From Choristoneura fumiferana (lineage: Eukaryota > Arthropoda > Insecta > Lepidoptera > Tortricidae), in contig NC_133491.1 of assembly GCF_025370935.1 (NCBI RefSeq), positions 5,616,685-5,680,684 on the forward strand: a stretch of 64,000 bases of DNA. Reading direction: 5' to 3'. The translations under genes and the position numbers were made by a program. This document shows positions 31,946 through 46,900 of this stretch, one piece after another. Under the pieces are notes generated by a model. That model was not told the origin of the DNA, did not search any database, and worked only from the letters and a program-made list of their open reading frames with translations. The stretch's first letter is position 1. Each line of letters starts with the position of its first letter.

Positions 31946-34900
31946 GTGAGTTATTTTGCATATAATTAGCATTGTTTTAACTGCGTAGTGTATTTATACT
32001 AGACATTGATATTTTAAGCTCTAAAAGAAGACGTTAATGGACGTTAAATACGAGAACGTTTGCTAGAAAATTCATGTTCTTTTTTATTACTTTTTTGACA
32101 AGGATGTTTATTGTATAATAAATATTAGTCAACAGGCAAATTTCAGGTAAGAAAATGATAAAAATATAAGGAAACTAGCGCACCGCCCCGACACGTGCAC
32201 AATGTTCAAAAAAGGTCTCAAGTGTACTTCACACATTTTTCAACTCCATTTACTAAAACTATACCCGCGTAAAGCCGAATATCCGATTTGTATAATTCAA
32301 AAGTAATGTACAGGTATTTAAACTGTCTTGAATACAAAATGTTTTTTTTTATAAAGATTAATACAAAAGTATGGATAACATGGTCTGACCTGATTTTTTC
32401 AAAAATACACATAAAAAAAAACAAATCTTTCAAAAATACAAATAATAGGTATTCGTTTAGAGCATCAATCATAAGCTGTCAAATCTAATTTTTACAAAAT
32501 ATTTTATATAAAAAAATAAGAATTTATTAGTTCAGATGTAGTTATATTTTTATATACCTAACTAAAACGCCGATTTATTTGCCGTATCTATGTGAATCGA
32601 TTAAAATATTATTTGTTCGTTAATGTACATCTCAAATTTTTTAGGCAGTATCGATTACGCTATTGTCAAGTTTCATTTACATTTTTTTACAATGAAAGAC
32701 GATAAATATATGAATGACTGCCAGCATCATCTGATCATATTTTAGTTAATAATTATCTAATCCCCTCCTTACCCTGCTCTTTTGTGATTTAATTTAATTT
32801 ATTTAATTCATGATCATGATATGTTTTAATATTGATTGTAATAAAGTAGATTCTTCTGCACGTTTTTTGTAATAAAATTAATCTAAATGTTGTAGATAGG
32901 ATACTGAACGGAAATTTTCATTATTTTCAAAAAGAAAGAATTGTGTGAAATAAACGTTTAGATTTTATTAATAGCACATTAATACAGTCACAAATTTCCT
33001 CGCTTTCCAGAAAATGGAAGTACTGTCACTCCCATGCAAATACTCGAAGAAGCCCTGGAATTATGTAAATTTGGCCGTTTCAACTTCAAACTTATGTTTG
33101 CCACGCTGCTGGCGGTTTTTTCATACACAAGTGTGACCACAACATCTTCGTATATATTGCCGAGTGCAGAATGCGATCTTAATATGAGTATCATGCAGAA
33201 AGGATTGCTAAACGCCATGCCGTTTGTTGGTATGTTCTTTACTTTGACTACATAGTAACTAATTAATAACCTTTTATTTTGTAATGCTTCAATTCAATAC
33301 TCGGAAGTATAGCTCCGATATCATCGAGCCAAGGTTGGAAAAGGCACCATATGTTAGACGTTGGAGGTAAGAAAGTAAGACAGAAATAAATTTTTTATTC
33401 GACATAAACAGTAGGTAACATTGTCATCATCATCATCATGTCGGCCGAAAGACGTCCACTGCTGGATATAGGCCTCCCCCAAGGCTCTCCACTTAGACCG
33501 GTCTTGTGCTTTCCGCATCCACCGCGATCCCGCGATCTTAACCAGATCTTCGCTTCATCTTGTTGGAGGCATACGGACAGCTCGTCTCCCTCCCGGTTCG
33601 CGGCCATTCGAGAACCTTCGTAGGTAACATGTACACTTATAGATAGCCGGAAGGGCTGGCAGCTCAGCAATGCTGAGGTACAAAACAACAGCGCTGACTT
33701 TCAGCTTCAGTCAAAATATACATTAAACGAAAAAAATGGAACATGGCTATTTGACACCTTGAACAGCTTGAACACCTTGTAACATTTTTACATTTTGTGG
33801 TAATGCTTCTGTTACAAATGTTCTGGTGCAAAATATCATAAATATATTCCTTACGTCAGCAAAGTAACACATAAATCAATCGAACTGAATACATATTTAC
33901 ACACTGCTATATCTATATACCGATATAAAAGGCAAAACTGACTCACTGTATTATACTCGTATATCAACGCACAGCCTTGAAACTTAAAATTTGGTACAGC
34001 GGTTTCTTTTATGCTGTTATTGAGCACTAAGAAAGGATTTATCGAAATTCCAACGGAATAGGGAATAAATGGGATTTATATTTTCGCTTCAAAGTGGCCC
34101 TAACTCCGTAATTATAAATATGAGAGACTTCAAATGCAGGTAGATAATATAAAAAAAACTGTTTCAAAACATTTCCGAAAATCCCACGGGATAAAACGAA
34201 TAAAGAGGATTTTATATACCAACTGAATCAGAAAACGCACAAGTTAGGTAAACTAATAAAACTAGGGATTGAAAATTTGGCAAACTGATGTAAATCTGGT
34301 AGCAATACAATAATTTAGCAGTGACATCGTGCTCACATTACACTGGCGCGTTTCGAACTCAACCAGAGCTCATCTTCACAGCAATACAACCGTTCAGCAT
34401 GCTAAAGTATGTACGTGTGGAGGTGGTGGAACTGCATGAAGACACATTTCTTGCATAAACGTATCTTAAGGTCGCGGGTAAGCAAACTAATTGTTTTAGT
34501 TCACTGATATAGACCTATGCAAAGTAACGCCTGATTCAATAAATTATGTACCTTAATTTTTGATGTGCACATCACTTGAGAGACTGAAATATACATATAG
34601 CTAAAGATATGAAAATAAAGTTTTCAAAAACAAGCTGTACCTATAGCTCCTAAAAAAACCAAAACAAACATTAAATACCCTCCCTACGCCAAACCAATCA
34701 ACTTATTACATAACAGTACTGACTGTAGTAGTGCAGTAGTGACTGGCCAGCCAATAACTGACAGACAACGAATAGCCAAAACACTTGAAATTTGGCATAG
34801 ATGGACCTTAAATAATACAGAAGTGCACTAGGGAAAGATTTCTAGAAAATCCCATGGAATAGGAAAATACGAGTATCTCAACTATGTTTGTTACTTTGTT

Positions 34901-37900
34901 TGTTGGGGGTAATCTCTGAAACTACTGAGCTGATTTAAATAATTCTTTTACCAATAGAAAGCTAACCTATCTCTGATTGACAGACTTTTAAAAAAATCCT
35001 CAGAATAAAAATAAGTGAATACAATTTCGGGGCAGATTTTCTAAATTCTTTCAATAATACAACAATGTGTCTCTCATCGACAATTAAAAATATTAAAATA
35101 GATCATAACAGTAATTCATGTCCCGCGGGAACTTATTTCTCGGGATAAAATAATTATAAACCTATATCGTGTATGAAGTCGCGGGCAAAAGAAACACGTA
35201 GGTAGTACCTACTTTAACGTTTTCTAAAATTCCACCCCTGAATCAGCGAAACAGGGTTTCAAAGTCGGTACGAATTAATTTAAGTAATTACGTATGTAGG
35301 TTGATTTTTTAATTCCATAATTTGCACCATCTGTCTAAAACAACGTCTGTCTGTATTTGTATTTCCATGTAATCCACCGAAAAATCAATCAAAACACGAA
35401 AAAAGAATAGCAGAAAGTAAATGTATGTACCCCAAAATTAACGCGAGCGAAGCCGCGGGCAAAATCTAGTACATAATATTAACAGAACAAATACTGTGTG
35501 TAACTCATGTCTGCTTAAGCAGCAATATTGAAATTGATAGGTTTTTTTTTTCATTACGTTGTACCAAATTTTTTGGGGCATAGTTTTCTTTCTAGGTCAT
35601 AATGGTATTTCCGAAAATTCTGATAGACTCAAAAAAAACATGTAAAAGAGCCCTCTGTGATACAAACTTTAATTTAGATTCATAGGTTGGTAGGTAGATG
35701 GGTAGGAGCCTATCGATCTCTCAAAGGGCCGGCAACGCACCTGTGATACGCGCCCTTGTGTTGGCAGGTGTCCATGGGCGGCGGTGATTGCTTCCCATCA
35801 GGTGACCCGCATGCTTGTTTTCCCCGTCATATATTAAAAAAAAGGTAGTATAGTGCTTGTCTCACTATAACTTCTGATAAAACCAAATAATATATTCATT
35901 CTAAAAAAGCCGATGTAAATATAACGTGCCCTTCGAAAAGTCGGAAGTTCATTTCCAACAGAGGTCAAGCCCGTTTTTCACAGCATTTCCACGAAGAAGG
36001 ATATAAGATATGGACTACAGTCCCTAAAGATAATATAGCGATATAAATCTCCCTTCCAGGGCAAGTGGGGGCGGCCCTGTTTACAGGGTTCATCACAGAC
36101 GCGTTTGGCCGGAAGATATTCCTTGTCTGGGGCCACGTCGGCATGTTTCTTTGTAACATCATCGAGGGTACCAGTCAAACATACTGGATGCTATTGTTTG
36201 GGAAGCTACTTGACGGCATATTGTGAGTATATTTTGCTTTACTGTTACAATATTCAGGTTTTTTTTCGTACTTGCGCGTTTTTTTTTATAAATCCATCTA
36301 ACCCGATCTTTTCGGAACATCTCCAACGATTACGATGAAATTTGGTTGTCGGGGTTAACAAATCGATTGATTATTATTATCATCATTATTTTTTGTATTT
36401 TTTTTCATTTAATTGTATAATATAGTTTTTAAGTATTTTATTTGTAATTATATTATTATGAAAAAATGACTTTCTGCCAAGTTTCTTGCGGCGCATTCTT
36501 CTTGGCAATGATAGTCTTTCCGAAAGCGCTGGTAGTTTAAAAAATGACGTGTAAAAGTGCCCATTGCGGCCTATTTACTGAATAAATCATTTGAATTTTG
36601 AATTTGAATTTGATCTAGCTTGGTCTTATCTCTGGGAAAACGCTTTTTGTCGAGTTTTAGCTCGAGCAAACCTCGGTCGCCCAGGTACATTACCTTAAAC
36701 TAAAACAGGCCATGCTGATGGCAAAGTTAAAGAAATTAAATTGGAATGCTCTTGTTTGTGCGATTTTTACATCTAGAAAACTAAACAAAACAAAACTGAA
36801 AAATAGTACCCTAAAACTGATAAATTGTAGGTATTTTAAAGATACTATAGAAACTAAAGATACTGTTACAGTGCATGACGTGAAAGAAAATAATGGCCAA
36901 CAGATTATTTATTTTTTGGTTTCTTTTAACAACGGTGTATTGTAATTTCGAAGATTTTTGTGGTATTATTAATAATAAAAATGACACTTAGAAGTCTCTT
37001 GTGAACGCCAAATATTAAGACTCTTTTTATAAAGCATGCTATAAACATAAAAAAACAAGTTTCTAATTATTCACTGTTATTTACATGAAACATAATTAAA
37101 TTGGGAGCTCATTAAAGGCGATCCCGATAAAGATAAAGGTCCCATAACAAATATATTTTATAATAGCTTTTACTCGCGACTCCATCGGCAAAAAATCATT
37201 TATCGCTATCCCACGGGAACTATACAATTTTCGGGGATATAAACTATTCTCTGTCTTTCCAAGTACCTATTTTAAACTATCTTCATACTAAATTTCATAT
37301 AAATCGGTTTGGATATAAGGTAACAGTTATATAAATACGAATTTATACTACATTATATTAGTTTGAATAAACTTAGATATACCCAAAGTGGAATACTACG
37401 AGTACTTCCTGTCAATCCAAGTCATAAAACAACTTGCGCACACAGTAATAAATATAATAAAGGTCTCATTGTTAACGTAAAGTCATCGTGACATTTCTTA
37501 CATAACAAGACAGTTATAATCTCAATTACACTATGTGAAAAAACCTAAATCGCAATAAAATCTGAGAGCATGAATAGCACTACTGTAGTTTACAACTGCG
37601 TTATCAAACCCCCCTTATTACAACTATCATAATGCAGAATGCTGCAAAGGAACGATTGTAAAGCTTATCTGAAGCAAAGAAGGACAGTAATTACAGTACA
37701 CAGATTTTATCGTTAAGATAATATTTATATTTCTATGAATTAGTTAAGGGGATTGATTGGAAGGCTTGGCTTAAGAAAAAAATTGTTTGAGCATCTTAAT
37801 GCTTCCACGTCGGTTATATAGGGAAATGTCATAAACGTGACAATGCATTTCTATTTTTTTTATACAGTTTGCGTTTATTTCCTTTTCAGTATAAGTTTCA

Positions 37901-40900
37901 CCTTCAGCGCCACAGCTGTGATGGTAACAGAATTCACTCACAAAGGTGTAAGAGACAGAGTGTTAATGGTGTACTCTTCATTTATGTCTTTTTCGCTGGT
38001 TCTGTGTGCGTTAGTGGCTTGGGGTCTGCTACCCCGGCCTTGGGATTTCATAATTTCCGAAGGATATTTTGGTAAGCATGTAATATTAAAGAACTAGTCA
38101 TTATCGCGAGTGCTGCCTTCTGGCCGAAAGACGTAGTGTTCGGCGGTTCCGGGGCACCATGCCGCAGATGAATGCGACGTCAGGGGTTTTAAATTATTTT
38201 TAAATATTATTGACTATATGTATGTTAGTCTGTAAGGTATGTATGGGCCAAGATGCCCGAAATAAAATGATTTATTATTATTACCTGCGGCTTCGCTCGC
38301 ATAAACCACTAGATCTTGAATTCGGAAACAAATTCAAGGATTTTACTAAATTCTCACGGGGATTGCCACAGTTCAATAACTGGCCACCTTACACTAAAAA
38401 ATAATTCTAGTCTCCTATAAGTCACCTTATAAACAGAGTTAATTTTTAGTACAAGGTGTCAATTACTGGCCATTCTTCAATAACTAGCTCCCTTGTACTA
38501 AAATAAATTCTGGACCAGAATTTTAATATTTATAAGGTGGCTAGTAATTGTCGATTTACCCCAAATACCGTGCAATTTCATGACTCTAAAGTTAGCTTAT
38601 GATTGGTTTTTGGAGTCGTTTTGTATTTTTTATTTCAACTCCAAATTTGTTACTTTTACGGGTATCCCGTGAAAACCATATCGAAAATACAATACAATAA
38701 AATTTATATTTTCGATATGGTTTCACGGGATACCCGTATAAGTAACTTTGGAGTTGAAATAAAAAATACAAAAGAAAATTTTTAACAAAAAGTAAAACCG
38801 ACTCCAAAAAAAAATAACAAAAATTGGAACCGACTACAAAACCCTTGAAAATATTTTTCTAGGTAAGTAGGTACGTACTAGCTCGAAGTCGGTGACTCAG
38901 CACGACCCAGCAGGAGGGATTGAAACCCATAGTATGTAGGTGAGGTAGACTAGACTACGTACTACGTACTAGAGGTACGACTATTGTGAATTGTCCCACT
39001 CCTGCTGGCTCGTGCCGAGTCACCGACTTCGAGCTAGTACGTACCTACTTACCTAGAAAAATATTTTCAAGGGTTTTGTAGTCGGTTCCAATTATTATTT
39101 TTTTTTGGAGTCTGTTTTACTTTTTTGTTAAAAAATTTCTTTATTTTTAACTTTTTAGTGATTCGTAGCCAAATAACATCTCACAACGATTCCATTAAGC
39201 CCAAACACGACTTAGTTACGTTGTTTTATAACAGAGTTCCGTTGCCTACCTTCTGGCTTCAGCATCAGATCAGTTCGAAAGAATCATTAACTTAAAGTAT
39301 ATTAATCATGATAATTTAAATTTAACCCGTGAAATACTTGTTATTGATAGTAGTAGTTCCGTTGGTCAAATCTGGTCTTCATCATCAGTTCCACTTCACC
39401 AAATTATGATTTGCAAAAGCAAATGCACGAGTTACTGCTAAATATATCCAAATTACCATAGAGGTAGGTGTCCCTGCAATATTTGAAGAGTTCCCTCGAT
39501 TTCCTTAAGATCCGATCATCAGATCCTAATTTGCTGCTTATGGGACCTAATTGAAAGCATTCCTAGACGAACTCAAGAATTTTTTTTCAAATCGGTTCAT
39601 AAATGACGGAGTTCTGAGGTAACAAACATTAAAAAAAAATTAAAAAATACAACCGAATTGATAACCTCCTCCTTTTTTGAAGTCGGTTAAAAAAGACTTC
39701 AAGAACCAAGCATAATTTGATTGCTTAGTAGCGACATCTCTTGTCTGGGTGAGTGGTTAGTTCCGAAAGAATGTGAAATGAAAGAACATAGATGGCGCTA
39801 GTGCTGCTGCATAAGTAGCGTAGTAGTAATTAAGCAACCTGAGATATGTCTGCATAGGAAAAAATCGTGTCTAGATTCCTGTCCAGCGGTGGTGTAGGGG
39901 TTATAGCACGCAGCAGGGATTGCTGAGGACCTGGGTTCGATTCCCAGCGCTGGTCTCTTTTTCTGTTTTTCCTGTGCATCCATGTCTCAGTTTGTATTTT
40001 CTAAAGTCAGCGGCTAATTTGGGAATTCACGTGGATTCTGTAGGAATTTCGGGATAAAAAGGCCGGAATGATGATACTTGTGACGTAATCTTGAGTCCAC
40101 TATATTTTTTTCAATTTTAAATTGTCATTTACTACGGTTAGCAAAAAAGCTTGTATTAAAAATGTTTTAAAAGTAATTATAATTATTGTCTTTTGCAGAA
40201 TTCCACTCTTGGAACATTTATTTATACGTATCTTCGATCTCGAGCTTGGCGGCAGCATTGATGTACTGGCATTTGCCGGAGAGCCCCAAATTTCTTCTAA
40301 CATTAGGCCGCGAAACAGAAGCTTTGGATGTAATTAAACGAATATATCATGAGAACAGTGGACAGCCTAAAGACTCTTTTCATGTAAGTGACATTTATCT
40401 GCAGCAACTGCAAGCTGTGGATGCAAGCCACTTCCAACCGAAGCAACTGTAGGTCTACGGGGGATGCCTATGTCCAACAGTGGACGACCTACGGTTGATA
40501 AAATGATGATGATGATGATGAAATTTCTCCAGTTCTTCAAACTTTTGTGATACATGCTAAATATCATGAGCTCAGTAAAGGTACCACGGTCTATGTCTGT
40601 AGTAAATAGGTGTAGGTACTTATACAAAGTTAAAGTCGAAGTTAAAAGAAGTTAATTTATTTGTTAGAAGAAAAGAATACATAGCAATTAAAATAAAACT
40701 AAACTAAACTTGAAATACCTTTTTCATCACACTTGCTCGTAAACAGTGTCGTAACATGCAGGCTACCTTGGCTGCAACCCCCCAAATAAAACCCTCGACC
40801 TTAATGTGCTTGTCATGAAACCCGTGGTCGGTAAATGAGTCATTGCGTGTACACATTTTCTTGTCATGAAGCCCAAGGTCGGTAAATGAGTCGGTGCAGG

Positions 40901-43900
40901 ACTACATGGACCACCACATGCACACGCACGTTGCGGCGCATGCCGAGGGAGGTAGAGGGCGACGCTGCCAAGAGCACAGCCTAAGGTATCGCCAATATTT
41001 GGAAGAATTATATTTTTTCTTTTACAAATATAAAATTTTACTTGCAAATGTGATGAAAAACATTGTATGTCGCACGGGCGGTACTAGAATTACGAACATC
41101 GACTCATTAAAGCCCTCAGTCTTCGACTTAGGGCTTCTAATAGACTCTCGTTCGTAATTCCTTATTTACCGCCCTTAAGACACAATGTATTATTTTTTTA
41201 TTCGACTGGATGCCAAACGAGCAAGTGGGTCTCCTGATGGTAAGAGATCACCACCGCCCATAAACATCTTGTTTAATACTTACATAAAAAAGACAAATAA
41301 TAATGATAATAATGAAAACTAAAACAAACGATTTAAACCAGACGCCATAGGCAAGGTTCCGAAAATGCTAGCAGCTTTCCATTTTTAAATTGCTAGGCTA
41401 TCTTTGCTCGAGGAAGCTGCCAGCTCTTCGGTCCCCTTCTTTGTCCGAGGAAGCTGCCGCAATCCGTGGGATCCTAGCGTTCTGAAACTTTACAAAGAAT
41501 ATCGAAGAGGTTAGTAGTTAGACGTCACAGGGGACCGAAGAGCTGATATCTACATAAACTAATGAGGGTTTTTGATAGATGCAATATCGCTAGACGGCGT
41601 TAGTATAGAGATGTTCATGATGCTGTAGCATGTAGTCTTGCTTGTGATTAGCTCATTTAGTTGTTTCATCATCCCAGCCTATATACGTCCCACTGCTGGG
41701 CACAGGCCTCCTCTCCAGTGCGGATTGGGAACTTCGCACGCACCATTGAATCGCTTCGCAGGTTTGTACAGGTTTCCTCGCGATGTTTTCCTTCACCGAA
41801 AAGCTCGTGGTAAATTTCAAATGTAATTCCGCACATGAATTTCGAAAAACTCAGAGGTGCGAGCCGGGGTTCGAACCCACGACCCTCTGCTTGAGAGGCG
41901 ATAGGTCCAACCACTAGGCCACCACGGCTTTTTAGTTGTTTAACCAATAACAAATGTGACACAAACGTCAAAGTTGTTAAGCACCATTCATTTTACATTT
42001 TAACATTGCCTTACCTACTATTAGTTTCTCGCAACAAAGACTTGAAACCTTTCAATCCGTTTTCTAAAACATAGTTGTCGAGTAAATTGAAATACGCACC
42101 GCTAGTTTCGAATACGGCTGAAATTGGGAAAACACATAACGAGCGCCAGTTAATGACGGAACCCTAATAACGGAACCCTTTCAAGCCCCCTATTGCCGTC
42201 TCGTTAGTTTTATGCTTTCTCCCGGTTTCTTTTTGCTTGTTTTGTATTTTTTACGTAATTGTTGCTTTATTGGTTAGGACGTGTTTAGTGGTTTGTGACA
42301 AGTTTGGGTTAGTCTCACTTCGTCTAAAAAGCAACTGGTCTATGTAGCATGTGGTCTAAAAAGCAGCTGGTCTAAGTAGCCAGTGGTCTATAAGGCAACT
42401 GGTCTAAGTAGCAAGTGGTCTAAAAGCAACTGGTCTAAGTAGCAAGTGGTCTATAAGAAAGCTGGTCCAATTAGCAAGTGGTCTATAAAGCAGCTAGTCT
42501 AAGTAGTAAGTGGTCTATAAGGCAACTGGTCTAATTATCAAGTGGTCTATAAAGCAGCTGGTCTAAGTAGCAAGTAATCTATAAAGCAGCTGGTCTAAGT
42601 AGATACTTGTTATTTTTAATTCATTAGTAACTAAGTAATTATTAATTTATATCATATTCATAATACATTATAATTCTGTAAATTTATTTTCCTCACAGTC
42701 GAAATGAAAAGTAGAATGTTTAACTCGGGTAAAATTAAGTATACCCATTTTACCCTCGAACTATTTGCGCCAGAAATATCTCAGGTGGGATGGTTCACCT
42801 TCCACCCTGGTTATCAAACTAAAAACGAAAACTGCAGGATTTATTAGAAATCATATTTCGAGTAGAAGCTATCCTATCAGACTATCACACATAAGTATCC
42901 ATGCCAGCAAGCAATCTAAAATTCAAACTTTATTACGTGTATTTTATTGTTTATTCCGCCTGCAGTTTGACTCCCATTGATTTTTGATGTTGTAAGTTAA
43001 TTTAATTTTATCCCACAGGAACACTTTACCGGGATAAAAATATTCTATGTCCTATCCTAGAAGACACACACTGAAATTTTGCACCGACCTACCTGCGTGC
43101 AAAATTTTAGCAAATTCCGTTCAGCTGTTTACGCGTGATTGTAACGAACAAACAAAGTTCGCATTTATAATATTAGTGTAAAGTCGTAATGAAACCTACT
43201 CAAAAAGATTTCGTACGTATGGTAGTGAGTATAGGGAGACTAATTTGTGTTTAGACCAGTTGCATTTTAGACGAGAAGCGTTTTAGACGAGTAGCGTTAT
43301 AGACGAGTTGTATTTTTAGACCAGTTGCGTTTTAGGCGAAAAGCGTCTAAGACCAGCTTCCAGTTGCGTTTTAGACCACTTGCTACTTAGACCAGTTACC
43401 TTATAGACCACTTGCTCTTAGACCAGTTGCCTTATAGACCACTAGCTACTTAGACCAGCTGCTTTTTAGACCACATGCTACATAGACCAGTTGCTTTTTA
43501 GACGAAGTGAGACTAACCCCAAGTTTTCCTCTTTCCCATTCCAGTCATCATCATCATTATTTATGACTTGCATTCTTCTCGATTTTCTCTTTTAGTCTCC
43601 ATTATTTTGGCTGGCGTTGACGTTAATCGACCTTTATTGAAATATAAATTCATTTATAAGTCTTTTTTTCCTTCTGTTTAATTTTCGCCTATTATTTATT
43701 TTAAGAAAAATCGGTGATCTTTCCGTCCTCATTAATCATTACTATTATTATTATTTATTATAATTATTTAAGAGATAAGCAGAATAGAAACAAATTTAAT
43801 CTCAAATTAAAACAACAAAAAGGCTATAGAATTCCAAGTAGTAAAATGCGATGACAGTCAACCTTAATAGCAATAGGTAACAGAGCGTAACGATTTAGTA

Positions 43901-46900
43901 GGTATACAAATTATGTAAGGCGCTAACAAATTAAGTCCCAATATTTTAAGAGATGTTAAATAAGATCAAAAAAATAACGTTAAATAAAAATTAAGAAACC
44001 TTTTATACGATATTTTTGTTTTAATTTCCTGTAAAAGTAAATTAATTATCATTTCGCACAAACATAAGGCTGTGCATTTGCATGAATGTCAATCTTGTTT
44101 TCAACACTTTCTGTCAAGTGAATCGTCGTTTGTCATAACCGTCAACTACTAGCGGGAAACCTTTTTTTTTCTATAAATATGGCTCTGTCCTCTGTCCATT
44201 GGAGGACAATTTTGCCAGTGTCTAGTAGGTTTCTCCGTTGTATGGTAAAAATTAAAAAAAAATGAAATATGAGAGGTTATGGTGGATGAGCGATGACAGC
44301 GCAAATCCTGGAAAAACTTTTAGTAAGCATTATGTTTAGTGCACATTGAATCTGCGTATATATGAAATTTAATACACAATTTAATATCTACGAAATTAGC
44401 GGGCTTAATTAAATTTAATGTCGATGAGGTTTAGAGCTGAGCGTTATTTTCTGAAACTAATTCGAGAAACAATTTGTTATAAAGTAACGAAGTATCAGTT
44501 TCGTGCCGAAACGAAAAACAGTTTCCTTAGACATACACTTTGACTTGAGAAACGATACCACGACTATCACATACATGCGTAGACTTGAGGAAATTTTCTC
44601 ACAAGAACGAATAACAGAATAAATATCTTAAACTAGTTCCACAACAAACGTTTTATAATATAAAAACTGTTCCTTGAACCAAACTGTTTCTTGAAGCAAA
44701 CTGTTCAAATATCCTTAAGAGCTTACACTTGATAAAAAATTTCGTTTCCTTTGAAACGAAACCAAGCCGTAGCAAAGAAACCGTTTTTTAAGTAACTGTT
44801 TTTTGTAACTGTTACCTGTCAAAAAGAAATTGTTACGTTATGTTTCACAAAAAATACGTAACGACCCAGCTCTAGCTCTAGCTCTATCAGTAGCCTGAAA
44901 CCACAATGAGGTTTCAAGCTACTACCAACTAAGTGCAGAACGCGTATAGATTTTGCAAACTAAAGCTTATTTATAGTATGTTTTTTTATTTATTTTTACA
45001 GATAAAATCACTCAACTCTATGGGAACTTTTGTGACCCCGGATAAAATCAGCATAAAGAAACAACTGACGAATGCCTTGTATTTGTCAAAAGAACTATTT
45101 CAGAGGCCTTTAATTTATCAGCTGATAATATTTTCGGGTTCAACGTTTGTTAATTTATTAGCGTAAGTATCTTTTTTATATTACCAAAGTATCTAAATTA
45201 TTTAGTATTTTTTTATTACCATAAGGTTGGGTAACTTTGGCCCTTAAGGGTAACTTTCGCCATTGGGATCAACTCGGTTCATGTTTTACTATTGCATATA
45301 AATTACGGCTCATTGTCATATGGTTGGTTTTATATAATAGTTGCCCACCCACGTGTTTATGTTCTTACCTATTAGGCGCTTGCATGGGTATGTGGTTTCA
45401 TATGGGCAAAAGATACCCTCAATTGGGTCAAAGTATACCGACCTTAGGGTAAATCAAATTATAGTAAAGTTTTAATTGTTTTTTTTCCCTTTTGCATTGC
45501 TCTTCGGTGTATTATAATGTATATTAAGTATTATCGAAAATACAAACTGAAATATAGATGCATAGAAAAACCAGAAAAATAAGACCAGCGCTGGGAATCG
45601 AACCCAGGTCCTCGGCATTCCGTGCCACGTGCTATACCACTACACCACCACTGGACAGTGATACAGACACGAATTTCTCCTATGCACCACATATCTCAGC
45701 TTGTTTGTTTTCTTATTTAGTCACTTAAGCAGCGACACTAACAAAAACCAAAAAACACAAAAAACACAACAAAAAATTACAAAAAATTTGGACTTGAAAT
45801 AAAAAATACAAAAAGATTAAAAAAAAACATCTTATTTAGTATTACACAAATTGATGTTTAACTGGGAAATATTGAACTTTTGTTTCAATTAAATCATTTA
45901 ACTTATCACACAAACTTGTCGGTTAGTGTCTTCGTCATATGTTCGTTTTTGACCTAAATAATAACCATCTTCATTTGTCCAGGTATTCTTCACTCAGACT
46001 GTGGTTTCCACAACTTTCCACGATCGTAGAGAACTTTCAAAGTAAGCACGGCGGTGAAACGTCTGAGTTTTGTATTATGATTGATGGATACACCAGCGAG
46101 TTGGCCAGAAATGTATCTTTGGCTGCAGAAAACAGTGTTGCAGATATATGCGTTCCGGTGTGTAGAAAAATCATAATCTTATCTCATGTAAATAGAATAC
46201 AAACCGGTCATGTGCGCCGAGGATTCCGTTCTTTGTAGGTATCTATGAATATCTACTATTAGCAGCAGAGCCCCTCTCCTTATCAAGTACCTAAGCAGTG
46301 TGGGGTCATTTTATATGTTTATTAACGCAGACAGACATAAGAAAATCGATTTTTAAGACTTTTCTAATTGTTTTTTTTTTGTTAGAGGAAAACGAGCAGG
46401 GGGTTCACTTGATGGAAAGCAATCACCGCGGCCCATGGGCATCCATAACAAGCTGAGTTACGGATTATAAAGATACCAAATTTCAAGTTTCTAGGCCAAC
46501 CAGTACCCTATAGGTTTTTAAGTTTTTATTTGTGTGGAAGTACTTATTTTCGAGGATTGGTTTTGTTAATTTATTACAAAACCAGAATTATTAAAAAATA
46601 AAAGCTATATTTCATAAAATGTATCGTTCGTGGCTGTTGGCATCTGATTGCCTTGGTTTTAGACAAAAAAAATACTTTATGCACTACATCATAGCAAAGT
46701 CATTTTATGTCATTTAGATCCAGCATAAAGCAGCGTTTCCACCAATAATGTGCGAGAATGTATTTTCATTAACCAATAGAAACGCTTCATTTACCCATCA
46801 TCGCTCCGCTCAGCTGTTTCCACCAGAGATGTACTGTGGGAGGATGGGTTAATGAAGCTTTTCTATTGTTTTATGAAAAACACATTCCTCGGAACACATC

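Noticed and set aside
33034..33255. Start of the transporter at the ATG inside exon 2
   Set aside because: Possible, but exon 1 with a consensus donor joins in frame and adds a sensible N-terminus; kept only as the alternative.
42306..42600. Regular short repeats that could suggest a CRISPR array
   Set aside because: The repeats are contiguous, diverged and have no unique spacers; they mirror the array at the other end and sit in an intron of a eukaryotic gene.
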